Assembly (NCBI GenBank): GCA_023255955.1
Contig: JAGDWD010000008.1
Location: 316,845 to 380,844, forward strand
DNA from: Desulfurococcales archaeon
Lineage (GTDB): Archaea; Thermoproteota; Thermoprotei_A; Sulfolobales; NBVN01
Length of the DNA: 64,000 nucleotides
Direction: 5' to 3'
In this document: positions 19,250 to 28,258 of the stretch, in pieces
Layout: each line of letters begins with the position of its first letter
How positions within the stretch are numbered: the stretch's first letter is position 1
The notes under the pieces: generated by a model
Seen by the model: only the letters and a program-made list of their open reading frames with translations
The model's database searches: none
Told to the model about the DNA's origin: nothing
Translations under genes and position numbers: made by a program

Positions 19250-21002
19250 ACCTAGCTACACCCTTTCAGAGACTTACACTGCGCTAGCCTTAATAATGTT
19301 TGAGGGTCTAGCAAGGCGGTTAGCTAACGTCTTCCAATTTGAAGATGTGTTCAGGCGGGGAGCTCTAACATCGCACCCGGTTGTATACTCAGCTAAAATA
19401 CTGTTAAACACTTTAATATCGGTTGTTGTCGTTAGTCTCCCACTAGTGATAGCTGCTATGACTGTAGCCATACCATTTACTTACAAGGTAGTGCTGGCTT
19501 TAACAGGAATTATAGTCCCTATTATTGTTCTAGCTATAGGGTTTGCCTATCCCTACATAAAGGTTTCAGCAAGAAACTCCGCAACTTTGAATGAGTTTCC
19601 TTTCTTCCTTGTTTACGCTGCTACTATGGCTAGGGGAGGGCTAAGTTTAGAAACATTGATGGATAGAATATCGAAACTTAAGTTATTCGTAGGAATGAGG
19701 GCTGAGGCCCAGCGAGTCTTAGCTAGGATAAAGTTCTTCGGTGAGGATCCTGTAACAGCCCTAGATAAAATAGCCATGGACCACCCCAACAGCAGATTTA
19801 GAGATGTAATACTTGGTTACACCACCACGTTGAAGACCGGTGGAGACGTTCTTCACTACCTTCAGATAAGAACTGAGGAGGTTCTTAGCAACCGAATTAA
19901 CGACATAAAGGCCTTAACCAGAAGACTAGCTTCGTACTTAGAAGCCTATATAGTCTTCGGCGTCATAGTCTCATTAACCGTATTCGTATTGTTTGCCTCG
20001 ATGGGTGCTGTTGGTTTAGCTGCTTCGGGTTCGTCTGCTATTATTCCGGTGAGCTTCGCATCAGACAATACTTTCGTTATGTTATATAACTTCTTAGTAG
20101 TTCCACTCATAGGTATCCTTGTCCTGGTTGCCATAAACTCTGCTCTACCTAAGACTCCTATTACCGTAAGAGAGCCGTTAATTTTACTATCACTAACTTT
20201 ACCTATAGGAGCAATAGTTGGAATAGCGGTAGCACTAACGGTATCGCCTAAGTTACTTACCGGGATCTCAACCGGGAGGGATCTACTGGCTCTTCTACTA
20301 GGGCTAGCATCGCTCACAATAGTTGCTTTCACTCCACCAGCAATCGACTACTACAGAATTTCTAGGAAATTAAAGGGTTTAGTAAGGAATACCGCATCGT
20401 TTCTAAGGGATCTTAGCGAGATTAGGAAGACCGGACTAAGCCCGGAGAGATGTATAATTAATCTCTCTTCAAGACCTTACGGTACTCTAACACCTGTAGT
20501 TAAGAAGATTGCGGCAGCTCTCTACTCAGGGCTCCCTGTGGAGACTGCTGTAGGAAGAGCTTTGAGGGGCCTTAAAGAATGGTTCACACTCATGACATTC
20601 AGGTTCTTAGTTGACTCAATCGCTGTAGGAGGAGGATCTCCTGAGATAATTGATGCCCTGGCTAGATTTACTACCGTACTTGCTGAGTCGGAGATAGAAC
20701 TCAGAAGAGGATTGAGAACATATGTGGCCTTACCCTACTTCGGGGCAATCATGCTTGCTTCAGCCCCGATACTGATACTGTGGATGCTAACTTCGTTCGC
20801 AGGCACGGTCGAACCTAGCAGGCTGATTCCCATGATAACTTCCCTCTCTATAGGCTCGTACATAAACTCAGCCATCATGGGAATAATAGCCGGGATCACT
20901 TCAGAGCAAAGCATCTCTGCGGGCTTTAAGCATATAATCGCAATGACCTTAATCACTATAGCAGCATCCGCAGTAACACTCTTCTATATTGGGTTGATAT
21001 AG
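19230..21002 (+). CDS. Type II/IV secretion system F-family (TadC/FlaJ/GspF-like) membrane platform protein
   Basis: 590-aa polytopic protein with tandem GspF-like domains; overlaps the ATPase stop. Confidence 0.85.
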   Translation: MASKRPRPSYTLSETYTALALIMFEGLARRLANVFQFEDVFRRGALTSHPVVYSAKILLNTLISVVVVSLPLVIAAMTVAIPFTYKVVLALTGIIVPIIVLAIGFAYPYIKVSARNSATLNEFPFFLVYAATMARGGLSLETLMDRISKLKLFVGMRAEAQRVLARIKFFGEDPVTALDKIAMDHPNSRFRDVILGYTTTLKTGGDVLHYLQIRTEEVLSNRINDIKALTRRLASYLEAYIVFGVIVSLTVFVLFASMGAVGLAASGSSAIIPVSFASDNTFVMLYNFLVVPLIGILVLVAINSALPKTPITVREPLILLSLTLPIGAIVGIAVALTVSPKLLTGISTGRDLLALLLGLASLTIVAFTPPAIDYYRISRKLKGLVRNTASFLRDLSEIRKTGLSPERCIINLSSRPYGTLTPVVKKIAAALYSGLPVETAVGRALRGLKEWFTLMTFRFLVDSIAVGGGSPEIIDALARFTTVLAESEIELRRGLRTYVALPYFGAIMLASAPILILWMLTSFAGTVEPSRLIPMITSLSIGSYINSAIMGIIAGITSEQSISAGFKHIIAMTLITIAASAVTLFYIGLI

Positions 21003-21003
21003 A

Positions 21004-21489
21004 ATGACTCACATAAGAACGCTTAGACGTGGAATATATCCACTCATAGTTAAGGTAGTCCTTGTAGTGATAACCCTAATTACAGCCTTAATTTTAGTAA
21101 GCTACATTTTCAGCTTAGTGACAACAACTAAAGAACAGTTCGAGATCAAGCCCCTCCTATATATTACCTATACAGGGCTGAGCCCAGAACCAGTACTCAC
21201 CCTCTATGTACTTAATGCTGGAGCACGCTCGGAGACTCTATTAAGGGTTGAGATAATAACAGGAAGCGGGATCTACAGATGTGACTTGAATTACGATATT
21301 AATGCTGGATTCAAAGGTTATCTACTAATAGCAAGATCGCGAAGCTCTGAGTCAGGAACTTACGTCCGCTGTGATTGGGAGATAGATGGGAATCCAGTGA
21401 TAGTTGATGGAGACTTCTACACAATAAAGCTTTATACTGCAAAGCATGGAACCTTAACACTCATTACCGTAGCCCAGAAATCTGCTTAG
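21004..21489 (+). CDS. Type IV pilin-like protein
   Basis: Basic N-terminus followed by one TM (GIYPLIVKVVLVVITLITALILVSYIF) and a beta-rich extracellular domain; directly downstream of the platform protein. Confidence 0.6.
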   Translation: MTHIRTLRRGIYPLIVKVVLVVITLITALILVSYIFSLVTTTKEQFEIKPLLYITYTGLSPEPVLTLYVLNAGARSETLLRVEIITGSGIYRCDLNYDINAGFKGYLLIARSRSSESGTYVRCDWEIDGNPVIVDGDFYTIKLYTAKHGTLTLITVAQKSA

Positions 21490-21579
21490 AGTATTAGTTG
21501 GCCTTAAGTGTGTTATTCATCGAATTACTTTACCTTGGGTTACGGTATTTAAGTTTTGAAGAATTGAGAATATAGCGGT

Positions 21580-22608
21580 GTGTTAATGGGAGCTCAGAGT
21601 GTGTTAGCAGAGCTTTTGTGGGCTGAGAAGTATAGGCCTAGATCTCTACAAGAGATGGTTAATCAGGAAGATGTAGTGAGGAGGCTTCAGGTATTCGTTA
21701 AGGAGAAGAACATGCCCCACCTCCTCTTTGCCGGCCCCCCAGGTACAGGTAAGACTACAGCTGCACATGCTTTAGCTCACGACCTCTACGGGGAGGACTA
21801 CAGGATGTATATGCTCGAGCTAAACGCCTCGGACGAGCGTGGAATCGACGTTATAAGGACTAAGGTCAAGGAATTTGCTAGGAGTAAGCTACCTGTCGGT
21901 GTACCTTTTAAGATAGTTCTCCTAGATGAAGCAGACAACATGACCGCTGATGCTCAGCAGGCTCTCAGGAGACTTATGGAGATGTACGTCGACGTTACGA
22001 GATTCATACTGATAGCTAACTATCCAAGCAAGATAATAGAGCCTATACAGTCCAGATGTGCTGTGTTCAGATTCACAACTCTTAAAAAAGAGGATGTCGT
22101 GTCTAGGCTTAAGTGGATATGCAGCCGTGAGAAGGTGTCCTGTGATGATAAGGGTTTGGAGGCTATTTTCGACGTATCGGGTGGGGATATGAGAAGAGCT
22201 ATCAACATACTACAAGCAGCTGCGGCCCTTGGAGAAGTTAATACATCAAATGTCTATAAGGTTGTCGGACTAGCAACACCGACCGAGATTAGGGCTCTAC
22301 TTAAGACTGCGTTGTTCGAGGGAGACTTCACTAAGGCTAGGGACATATTGAGGAAGTTAATGATTACTTACGGTTTATCGGGAGTCGACGTAGTTAAACA
22401 GCTCCACAGGGAGATATTCAGCTCCGAGTTTACGGTACCGGAAGAGGTGAGGGTTGAGATAGCTGATTACCTAGGTGAGATACAGTTCAGGCTCGTAGAG
22501 GGGGCTGATGACGAGATACAACTAAGTGCCTTGCTAGCTAAGCTAGTCCTCCTAGGTAGGAACCTGAGACAGACCACAACCCAGCCATCCAAGCCTTCAA
22601 AGCGGTGA
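21580..22608 (+). CDS. rfcS: Replication factor C small subunit
   Basis: WAEKYRPRSLQEMVNQE, GPPGTGKTTAAHALA, LDEADNMTADAQQALRR. Confidence 0.97.
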   Translation: MLMGAQSVLAELLWAEKYRPRSLQEMVNQEDVVRRLQVFVKEKNMPHLLFAGPPGTGKTTAAHALAHDLYGEDYRMYMLELNASDERGIDVIRTKVKEFARSKLPVGVPFKIVLLDEADNMTADAQQALRRLMEMYVDVTRFILIANYPSKIIEPIQSRCAVFRFTTLKKEDVVSRLKWICSREKVSCDDKGLEAIFDVSGGDMRRAINILQAAAALGEVNTSNVYKVVGLATPTEIRALLKTALFEGDFTKARDILRKLMITYGLSGVDVVKQLHREIFSSEFTVPEEVRVEIADYLGEIQFRLVEGADDEIQLSALLAKLVLLGRNLRQTTTQPSKPSKR

Positions 22609-22612
22609 AGAG

Positions 22613-24028
22613 ATGTCAGTTGAGAGAAAGCTTCCCTGGGTGGTCAAATATAGGCCGAGGAAAATCGATGACGTAGTGAATCAAGAGGAAGCAAAGAAGC
22701 TTTTCATGGCATGGATAGATTCTTGGCTCCGCGGTAGGCCAGAGAAGAAGGCAGCTCTCATCTACGGCCCTCCCGGCTCAGGTAAGACATCACTAGTGGA
22801 GGCAGTAGCCCTGGAGAAGGGGTTAGAGCTAGTGGAGATGAATGCTAGTGACTATAGAAGATCGACAGACATAGAGAGAATAGCTAAAACCACTTCTCGC
22901 GTCGGGAGCCTCCTCAACGTAAAAAAGAAGATCATCCTCCTAGATGAGGTTGACGGGATCTCCGCAACAGCAGATAAAGGAGCTCTTGACTCCATATTAG
23001 ATCTAATCGAGAAGACACAGCATCCAGTAGTGCTAGTAGCTAACGATCCCTGGGACCCTAAGCTCAGAGATCTACGAGAAGTCTGCCTCATGATAGAGTT
23101 CAAGAGGCTGACGAAAACAGAGGTAAAGAAGGTTCTTCGAGATATATGTGCTAAAGAGAAGCTTACGTGTGAGGAGGAAGCCGTCGACTTCATTGCTGAG
23201 AGAGCTGAAGGAGATCTCAGATCCGCCATAAACGACCTTGAAGCTGTGGGTGAAGGCTTCGGTAAAGTGACGTCAGCACTAGCTAAATCACTTCTCAGAG
23301 CTCGGGATCGGGAACTCAACGCGTTTGACGTGGTTAGGAGAATTCTTATAGCTAAATATGCTTGGCAAGCTAGGGAAGTCTCTAACCAGACGGATCTAGC
23401 ACCGGATGAACTGATTCTCTGGATACATGAGAATATCCCCAACCAAGCGCAAGATCCTGAAGATCTTTGGAGAGCTTACGAGTCTCTATCGAAAGCGGAC
23501 ATATATCTCTCCAGGATAATAAAGACCGGAAGCTGGGATCTCCTAGTCTACGCAGCTGATATGATGACCGCAGGTGTAGCACTGTCTATAAGAAACCCCC
23601 AGTACAAGTTCAAATGGGTTAAATACTCTTTCCCTGAGAGAATTAAACTTCTATCTAAAACTAGGGAAGTAAGGCAAATCAGGGAAGATCTAGCCAAGCT
23701 ATTAGTATCCCACCTTAAGTGCTCAACATCCTTAATTAAATACGATGTTATACCGTTCCTAAAAATAATTTTTGATAATAACCCGGAGTACGCTGCTAGA
23801 TTAGCTCTCGGTCTTAACCTCAGTGATTCAATGATAAAGTATCTCTCCGATAAGAACGGTGATAAGATAGTGGCTCTAGTAGAGAAACTGAGACAGGAAT
23901 CAAGAAAACCTGTACCAGTGCAGAGAGGGGGTCCGCAAGAAGAGAAGCAACAGAAGAAAACTACTGGCGAGGAAAAGAAGAGGAATGAAAAAAGCTCTAA
24001 GGGTTTAGAAGGCTTCTTTAAGAAGTGA
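22613..24028 (+). CDS. rfcL: Replication factor C large subunit
   Basis: WVVKYRPRKIDDVVNQEEAKK, GPPGSGKTSLVEAVA, LDEVDGIS; C-terminal PIP-like GLEGFFKK. Confidence 0.97.
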   Translation: MSVERKLPWVVKYRPRKIDDVVNQEEAKKLFMAWIDSWLRGRPEKKAALIYGPPGSGKTSLVEAVALEKGLELVEMNASDYRRSTDIERIAKTTSRVGSLLNVKKKIILLDEVDGISATADKGALDSILDLIEKTQHPVVLVANDPWDPKLRDLREVCLMIEFKRLTKTEVKKVLRDICAKEKLTCEEEAVDFIAERAEGDLRSAINDLEAVGEGFGKVTSALAKSLLRARDRELNAFDVVRRILIAKYAWQAREVSNQTDLAPDELILWIHENIPNQAQDPEDLWRAYESLSKADIYLSRIIKTGSWDLLVYAADMMTAGVALSIRNPQYKFKWVKYSFPERIKLLSKTREVRQIREDLAKLLVSHLKCSTSLIKYDVIPFLKIIFDNNPEYAARLALGLNLSDSMIKYLSDKNGDKIVALVEKLRQESRKPVPVQRGGPQEEKQQKKTTGEEKKRNEKSSKGLEGFFKK

Positions 24029-24284
24029 ATATGTCCCTTATTATCCTAGCAACAGGATTAGCGTAGTTTAATCTATATGCTTTAATTCTCCCTAGGCAGA
24101 CTTCATGTACTATGCCTTGCTCAACTAGATAGTCAAGGTTCTCCTTTACTATCTTATGATTCAGTCTCGTGAGTTTAACTATAGCCGTTATGTTTAAAGA
24201 CTCCCTATCTACAAGGAGCTTCAGTATCTTAACCCTAACCTTACTGGAGATAACTTCAGCTACTAAATCACCTATACTACTCAC
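24018..24284 (-). CDS. Winged-HTH transcriptional regulator (ArsR-like)
   Basis: VRVKILKLLVDRESLNITAIVKLTRLNHKIVKENLDYLVEQGIV. Confidence 0.75.
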   Translation of the reverse strand: MSSIGDLVAEVISSKVRVKILKLLVDRESLNITAIVKLTRLNHKIVKENLDYLVEQGIVHEVCLGRIKAYRLNYANPVARIIRDIFTS

Positions 24285-25596
24285 CGATTTCTCGCCTCAT
24301 GGCTATAGTTCTCTCTATAACTTTCAACAAGCTATCTATAGGTGCGGCACCAAAACTAACATAGCTACTCCTACCTCTCCTACCCTTTAAAGCTTTCTTA
24401 ACCATCACAATACCGCGATTTGCTAGTTCGGTAACATAATAGTAAATCTGTGTATGTCTCCTAGGTTCTATCCCCAAGTTGAAGCATAACCTCCGATATA
24501 TCTCTTCGACGTAGCCTATATTTACATAGCTTTCCCCTGTCTCTTTAAGTCCTAGAGCTATGGCTTTAAGCAAGAGGAGTTGGTGTGTGCTTAGGTAGTT
24601 GAGGGAATCTAAGACATGTATTAGACCTAGGTCCTCACTAGCCGATACAGCTCTAACGTGATCTACGAGGACCCTCACAACTTTCCCTTCCTCAATCTCC
24701 TTCTCAGCTAGTTTCCCGGCGGCATACAGTATGGCTAGAGCTTTCCTGGCATTACCATCCCCACCAGTGTCGTAGCCGATTAGATTAGCTATGTACTCGA
24801 AAACATAGTCATCTACGACACCTGGGTAGAAAGCCTCATCAGCTCTATATTTAAGTATGTCGAAGAGTTCCCGCGATTTATATGGGTTGAAGAGTATTGT
24901 GTTTCTCATCATGTAGCTACCTGAGATCTCATCTAAGATTCTGAGAACATCGTTTAACTTCATTCTGCTGATGTAGATAAAATTAAGTCGTAGAATATCT
25001 GAGTGAAACATGTCGTAGAACCTGATAAGCGCGTACTTATCCTCACCTTTGAAGCTAGTAAGTACGGAATCAAACTCATCTAAAGTCACTATAGCGTAGA
25101 GGTCCTCCCTATCCATCTCCTTAAGTAGAGCCTGCGCAAACTCTGAGAGACCTAGCCCCCTATCAGGTATACTCAAACTAAGCTGGTTCTTAACCTCTCT
25201 AAGAACTGAGAGAGCAGATCTCGTGCTAGCGCAGTTCACATGAGCATATCTTAGCTTGATACCCTTCTCGCTAGCTAATCTTGTTATGACCTTCCCGAAG
25301 GATATAGCTGTAGCTGTTTTACCTGTGCCGAGAGATCCGTAGAGAACTACCCTAGCAGAAGAGGAACCAGGAGAAACCACAACATGCTTGAAGATTTTAA
25401 CTAGCTGCTTAAACTGTTCCTCCCTATGTGGGAGGTTTTCCGGTACGTACTCAGGGTAGAGCTTCGTCTCATCAAGAAACACTCCAGGCTTCTTTATAAC
25501 ACTTTCAGCTAATTCCTTGAGGTTATACATACTTTCACTTACTACCCGAATACTTACACCTCCCCAACTAATAAAATCGCTTAAAAACTGTTCCAC
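24277..25596 (-). CDS. cdc6: Orc1/Cdc6 replication initiator; true start probably the ATG at 25530
   Basis: PEYVPENLPHREEQFKQL, Walker A GSLGTGKTATA, LDEFDS. Homologues typically begin near MYNLKELAESVIKKPGVF. Confidence 0.94.
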   Translation of the reverse strand: MEQFLSDFISWGGVSIRVVSESMYNLKELAESVIKKPGVFLDETKLYPEYVPENLPHREEQFKQLVKIFKHVVVSPGSSSARVVLYGSLGTGKTATAISFGKVITRLASEKGIKLRYAHVNCASTRSALSVLREVKNQLSLSIPDRGLGLSEFAQALLKEMDREDLYAIVTLDEFDSVLTSFKGEDKYALIRFYDMFHSDILRLNFIYISRMKLNDVLRILDEISGSYMMRNTILFNPYKSRELFDILKYRADEAFYPGVVDDYVFEYIANLIGYDTGGDGNARKALAILYAAGKLAEKEIEEGKVVRVLVDHVRAVSASEDLGLIHVLDSLNYLSTHQLLLLKAIALGLKETGESYVNIGYVEEIYRRLCFNLGIEPRRHTQIYYYVTELANRGIVMVKKALKGRRGRSSYVSFGAAPIDSLLKVIERTIAMRREIGE

Positions 25597-25665
25597 TGTC
25601 CGTGTTTAAACCATTTCCTTCGACTAATCCCGACACAGTAATACGCTGGCTAACTCAGCTAGCTA

Positions 25666-26409
25666 CTATCTATCGGTAACCTCTTCATAAAGCCTCTTCT
25701 TCTCCTCATATTTATCCCGACTCATTACAGGTCTAGCAGGTACCCCTGCCACCACGGTATAGGGCTCCACGTCCCTGGTGACAACAGCTCCCGCTGCTAC
25801 CACGGCTCCCCTACCTATCTTAACTCCCGCAATTATCGTTGAGTTTGCTCCGATTACGGCCTCGTCCTCTATTACTGTCTCAACTATTCTCTTACTTGGT
25901 GGGTACTTATCGTTAGTTATTACGGCTCTAGGGCCTATAAAGACGTTATTTCCTATGAGGGTCTTTATAGGTATGTAAACACCTGACTGTATATTTGTGT
26001 TCTCCCCGATACTCGTATACCCGTCGATAACGACACCGCTCCCTATTTTGCTCCCTTTTCCTATCCTAGTATTTTCTCTAATGAGGACATGGTGTCCTAG
26101 CTCAACGTTGTCCCCTAACTCAACACCTTCATAGATAACGTTGTGAGACCTGATTATGGATCTATCCCCTAACCTACTACCTGAACTAACGTTGTCTAGT
26201 TCCTCTAGAGATACCTTACTTAAAATACGTACATCCAGTAGCTTTGCTCTGGTAGGGAACCCTACTACAGTGAAGCTAGAAACTATGGTGTGGGAACCTA
26301 CGTACGTAGGTCCTAAAACTATAGCAGGGTAGACTATGTACGCTGCTGAACACAGGTGAGCTCTTCCGGAGACGTAGTGTTGGGACCCCTCCAACACCTG
26401 GAACCACAA
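25666..26409 (-). CDS. Hexapeptide-repeat acyltransferase/acetyltransferase (WbpD-like)
   Basis: Left-handed beta-helix hexapeptide repeats, ending AVVAAGAVVTRDVEPYTVVAGVPARPV. Confidence 0.88.
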   Translation of the reverse strand: MWFQVLEGSQHYVSGRAHLCSAAYIVYPAIVLGPTYVGSHTIVSSFTVVGFPTRAKLLDVRILSKVSLEELDNVSSGSRLGDRSIIRSHNVIYEGVELGDNVELGHHVLIRENTRIGKGSKIGSGVVIDGYTSIGENTNIQSGVYIPIKTLIGNNVFIGPRAVITNDKYPPSKRIVETVIEDEAVIGANSTIIAGVKIGRGAVVAAGAVVTRDVEPYTVVAGVPARPVMSRDKYEEKKRLYEEVTDR

Positions 26410-26494
26410 CTTAGCGTTTTCGTAACTCTATATAAGCCCTGCTGGAGTCTGGGGAGTAGAGCTGGATCTACTGGACTTTGTTAGACAGGTAACA

Positions 26495-26731
26495 GTGGTT
26501 GTTATGAGTGTGGCTTGGTTAGTGTTTCTTGTATCCTGGGCAGTGGGTTGGGCCCTTAGAGGATCTCCAATACCTTTCAGAAACCTAAAGAGGACTGGGC
26601 AGAGCCTGATAGAGGACTCTGTAATTGCTGCGTTCTGGCTCGCTCTCGGGACGAGCATATTTGCTCTCATATCATACATAGCGTCATCCATATCTGTACC
26701 CATGCCTTCTCCTCCAAATCCATATCCTTAG
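26495..26731 (+). CDS. Small two-TM membrane protein, CedA1-like conjugation-pilin homologue
   Basis: Two hydrophobic helices; shares the GSPIP-x4-KxxGxxLxxD motif with the adjacent polytopic protein. Confidence 0.55.
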   Translation: MVVMSVAWLVFLVSWAVGWALRGSPIPFRNLKRTGQSLIEDSVIAAFWLALGTSIFALISYIASSISVPMPSPPNPYP

Positions 26732-26744
26732 TAGTGAGCTAGTT

Positions 26745-28091
26745 ATGGAGCTACTTTCCCTAGCATATTCCCTATCGTTACTTACATTTAGCTTAGGCAC
26801 GGTACTGTACGGTTCTCCGATACCGATCAAGTCAGTGAAGAAGTGGGGAGTGTTAATGATGTATGACGGTATGGCGTCTGCCTTGCTAGTGTCTTTATAT
26901 AGTCTCCTGGTGAGACTTACCGATTACCTACTCACCGTTTTAGATGCTAGCTGGCCGCAATTCATGCTGTGGCTTACAGGTAGAACAGGTATTTTAGTGA
27001 CTTTCTATATTAGTCTGCAATCCATGGCTACAGCTCTTAAGCTCTCCGGGACCGACCTACTAGCTGAGCTACTCAAACACGTGGGGAGCTTAGTAGCAAC
27101 ATCTCTTACAGCAATTAAGGTAATATATCTAATAGCCACCGTGGTTTACAGTATAAGAGATAAAATTCTGGCAGTGGGGATACTACTTTATTCTATACCC
27201 ATGAGGGTGGGAAAAACAGCTGGAGCAGCCATGATAGCTCTATCGTTAGTTTACTACGTAGGTCTTCCCCTAATGCCGGCATTCGCCGCAATCTTCGAAT
27301 CCCCTTCCGCTGTAGTGCATAGCGACGGCTACGGCTCTATTAAGGGTGTTGTCGTAGATGTAGCTGGTAGACCTATCCCATACCCTGTAGTAAGGCTATA
27401 CACCACTAATGGTATTGAACCTGCTGTTGTAGTGGTTGGGGATGTAGATGGCGGTTTTTATGTGGGACCTCCACAGGATCTCATAAAGTTGGGAAAGGAG
27501 CTTGAGGTAGATATACTATTCATGGGCTACAAACTCTCTCCCGATCCAGCAGTCTTAGTGATCCCCTGGACAGGTACGTTGAGAGTAAGTAACATCATGT
27601 ACCTAGGGAATGGCCTCTCAATAATTTTCTCCGGGATCTTAGTTATTGAGGGAGTTGAGCACCCATCACCTACAAGTGCTACAATAAAGCTCTCAGTAAT
27701 AGATTACGTAGCTGATTTAGGATTCCTCAAGGTGAACTCCACTAATGTGAATCAGTTGTTAGTAGACGGTAAGGAGCTGACATGTACGTGGACTTCCTTT
27801 AGTTGGAGAGGTATGTTACTTGATGAATGCTTTATCCAGCTAGGTCCAGGAACCCATACAGTGACGGTAGGTCACTACTCCGGTATAGGGTACCCGGAAC
27901 CCGAAGTTGAAGAAAGACACTATATTGACTACGGTGACGTAATGGACTACCTAAATGCTCTCCAAACCACCGCAGCATCATATCTCTACTCCTATCTACT
28001 GCTACCATCCGCTTATCTGGTACTTCTATCAACATCATCGTATATCTTATCTAAATTCCTGGGGGGTGGTCTCAGATTAAGGTTCTTTTAA
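26745..28091 (+). CDS. CedA-like polytopic membrane protein with carboxypeptidase-regulatory-like Ig insert
   Basis: N-terminus YGSPIPIKSVKKWGVLMMYDG; several TM helices; insert GSIKGVVVDVAGRPIPYPVVRLY. Confidence 0.55.
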   Translation: MELLSLAYSLSLLTFSLGTVLYGSPIPIKSVKKWGVLMMYDGMASALLVSLYSLLVRLTDYLLTVLDASWPQFMLWLTGRTGILVTFYISLQSMATALKLSGTDLLAELLKHVGSLVATSLTAIKVIYLIATVVYSIRDKILAVGILLYSIPMRVGKTAGAAMIALSLVYYVGLPLMPAFAAIFESPSAVVHSDGYGSIKGVVVDVAGRPIPYPVVRLYTTNGIEPAVVVVGDVDGGFYVGPPQDLIKLGKELEVDILFMGYKLSPDPAVLVIPWTGTLRVSNIMYLGNGLSIIFSGILVIEGVEHPSPTSATIKLSVIDYVADLGFLKVNSTNVNQLLVDGKELTCTWTSFSWRGMLLDECFIQLGPGTHTVTVGHYSGIGYPEPEVEERHYIDYGDVMDYLNALQTTAASYLYSYLLLPSAYLVLLSTSSYILSKFLGGGLRLRFF

Positions 28092-28099
28092 GGAGGTAC

Positions 28100-28258
28100 T
28101 TGCGTCAGCTAATACTATCAGCACTCATGATTGTGGGATTCACTCTTAACTTACCTGAAAGCGATGTCTTGAAGGTATTCCAACTATGCTCGCTAGTTCT
28201 AGCATTAGTGTTTTACTGGCTCTTAGAGCTCAGAAGATCTCCCTATATGCTTAGCTAA
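28100..28258 (+). CDS. Uncalled 52-aa two-TM small protein, CedA2-like by position
   Basis: TTG start 4 nt after GGAGGT: MRQLILSALMIVGFTLNLPESDVLKVFQLCSLVLALVFYWLLELRRSPYMLS; not in the ORF track because it is short. Confidence 0.55.
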   Translation: MRQLILSALMIVGFTLNLPESDVLKVFQLCSLVLALVFYWLLELRRSPYMLS

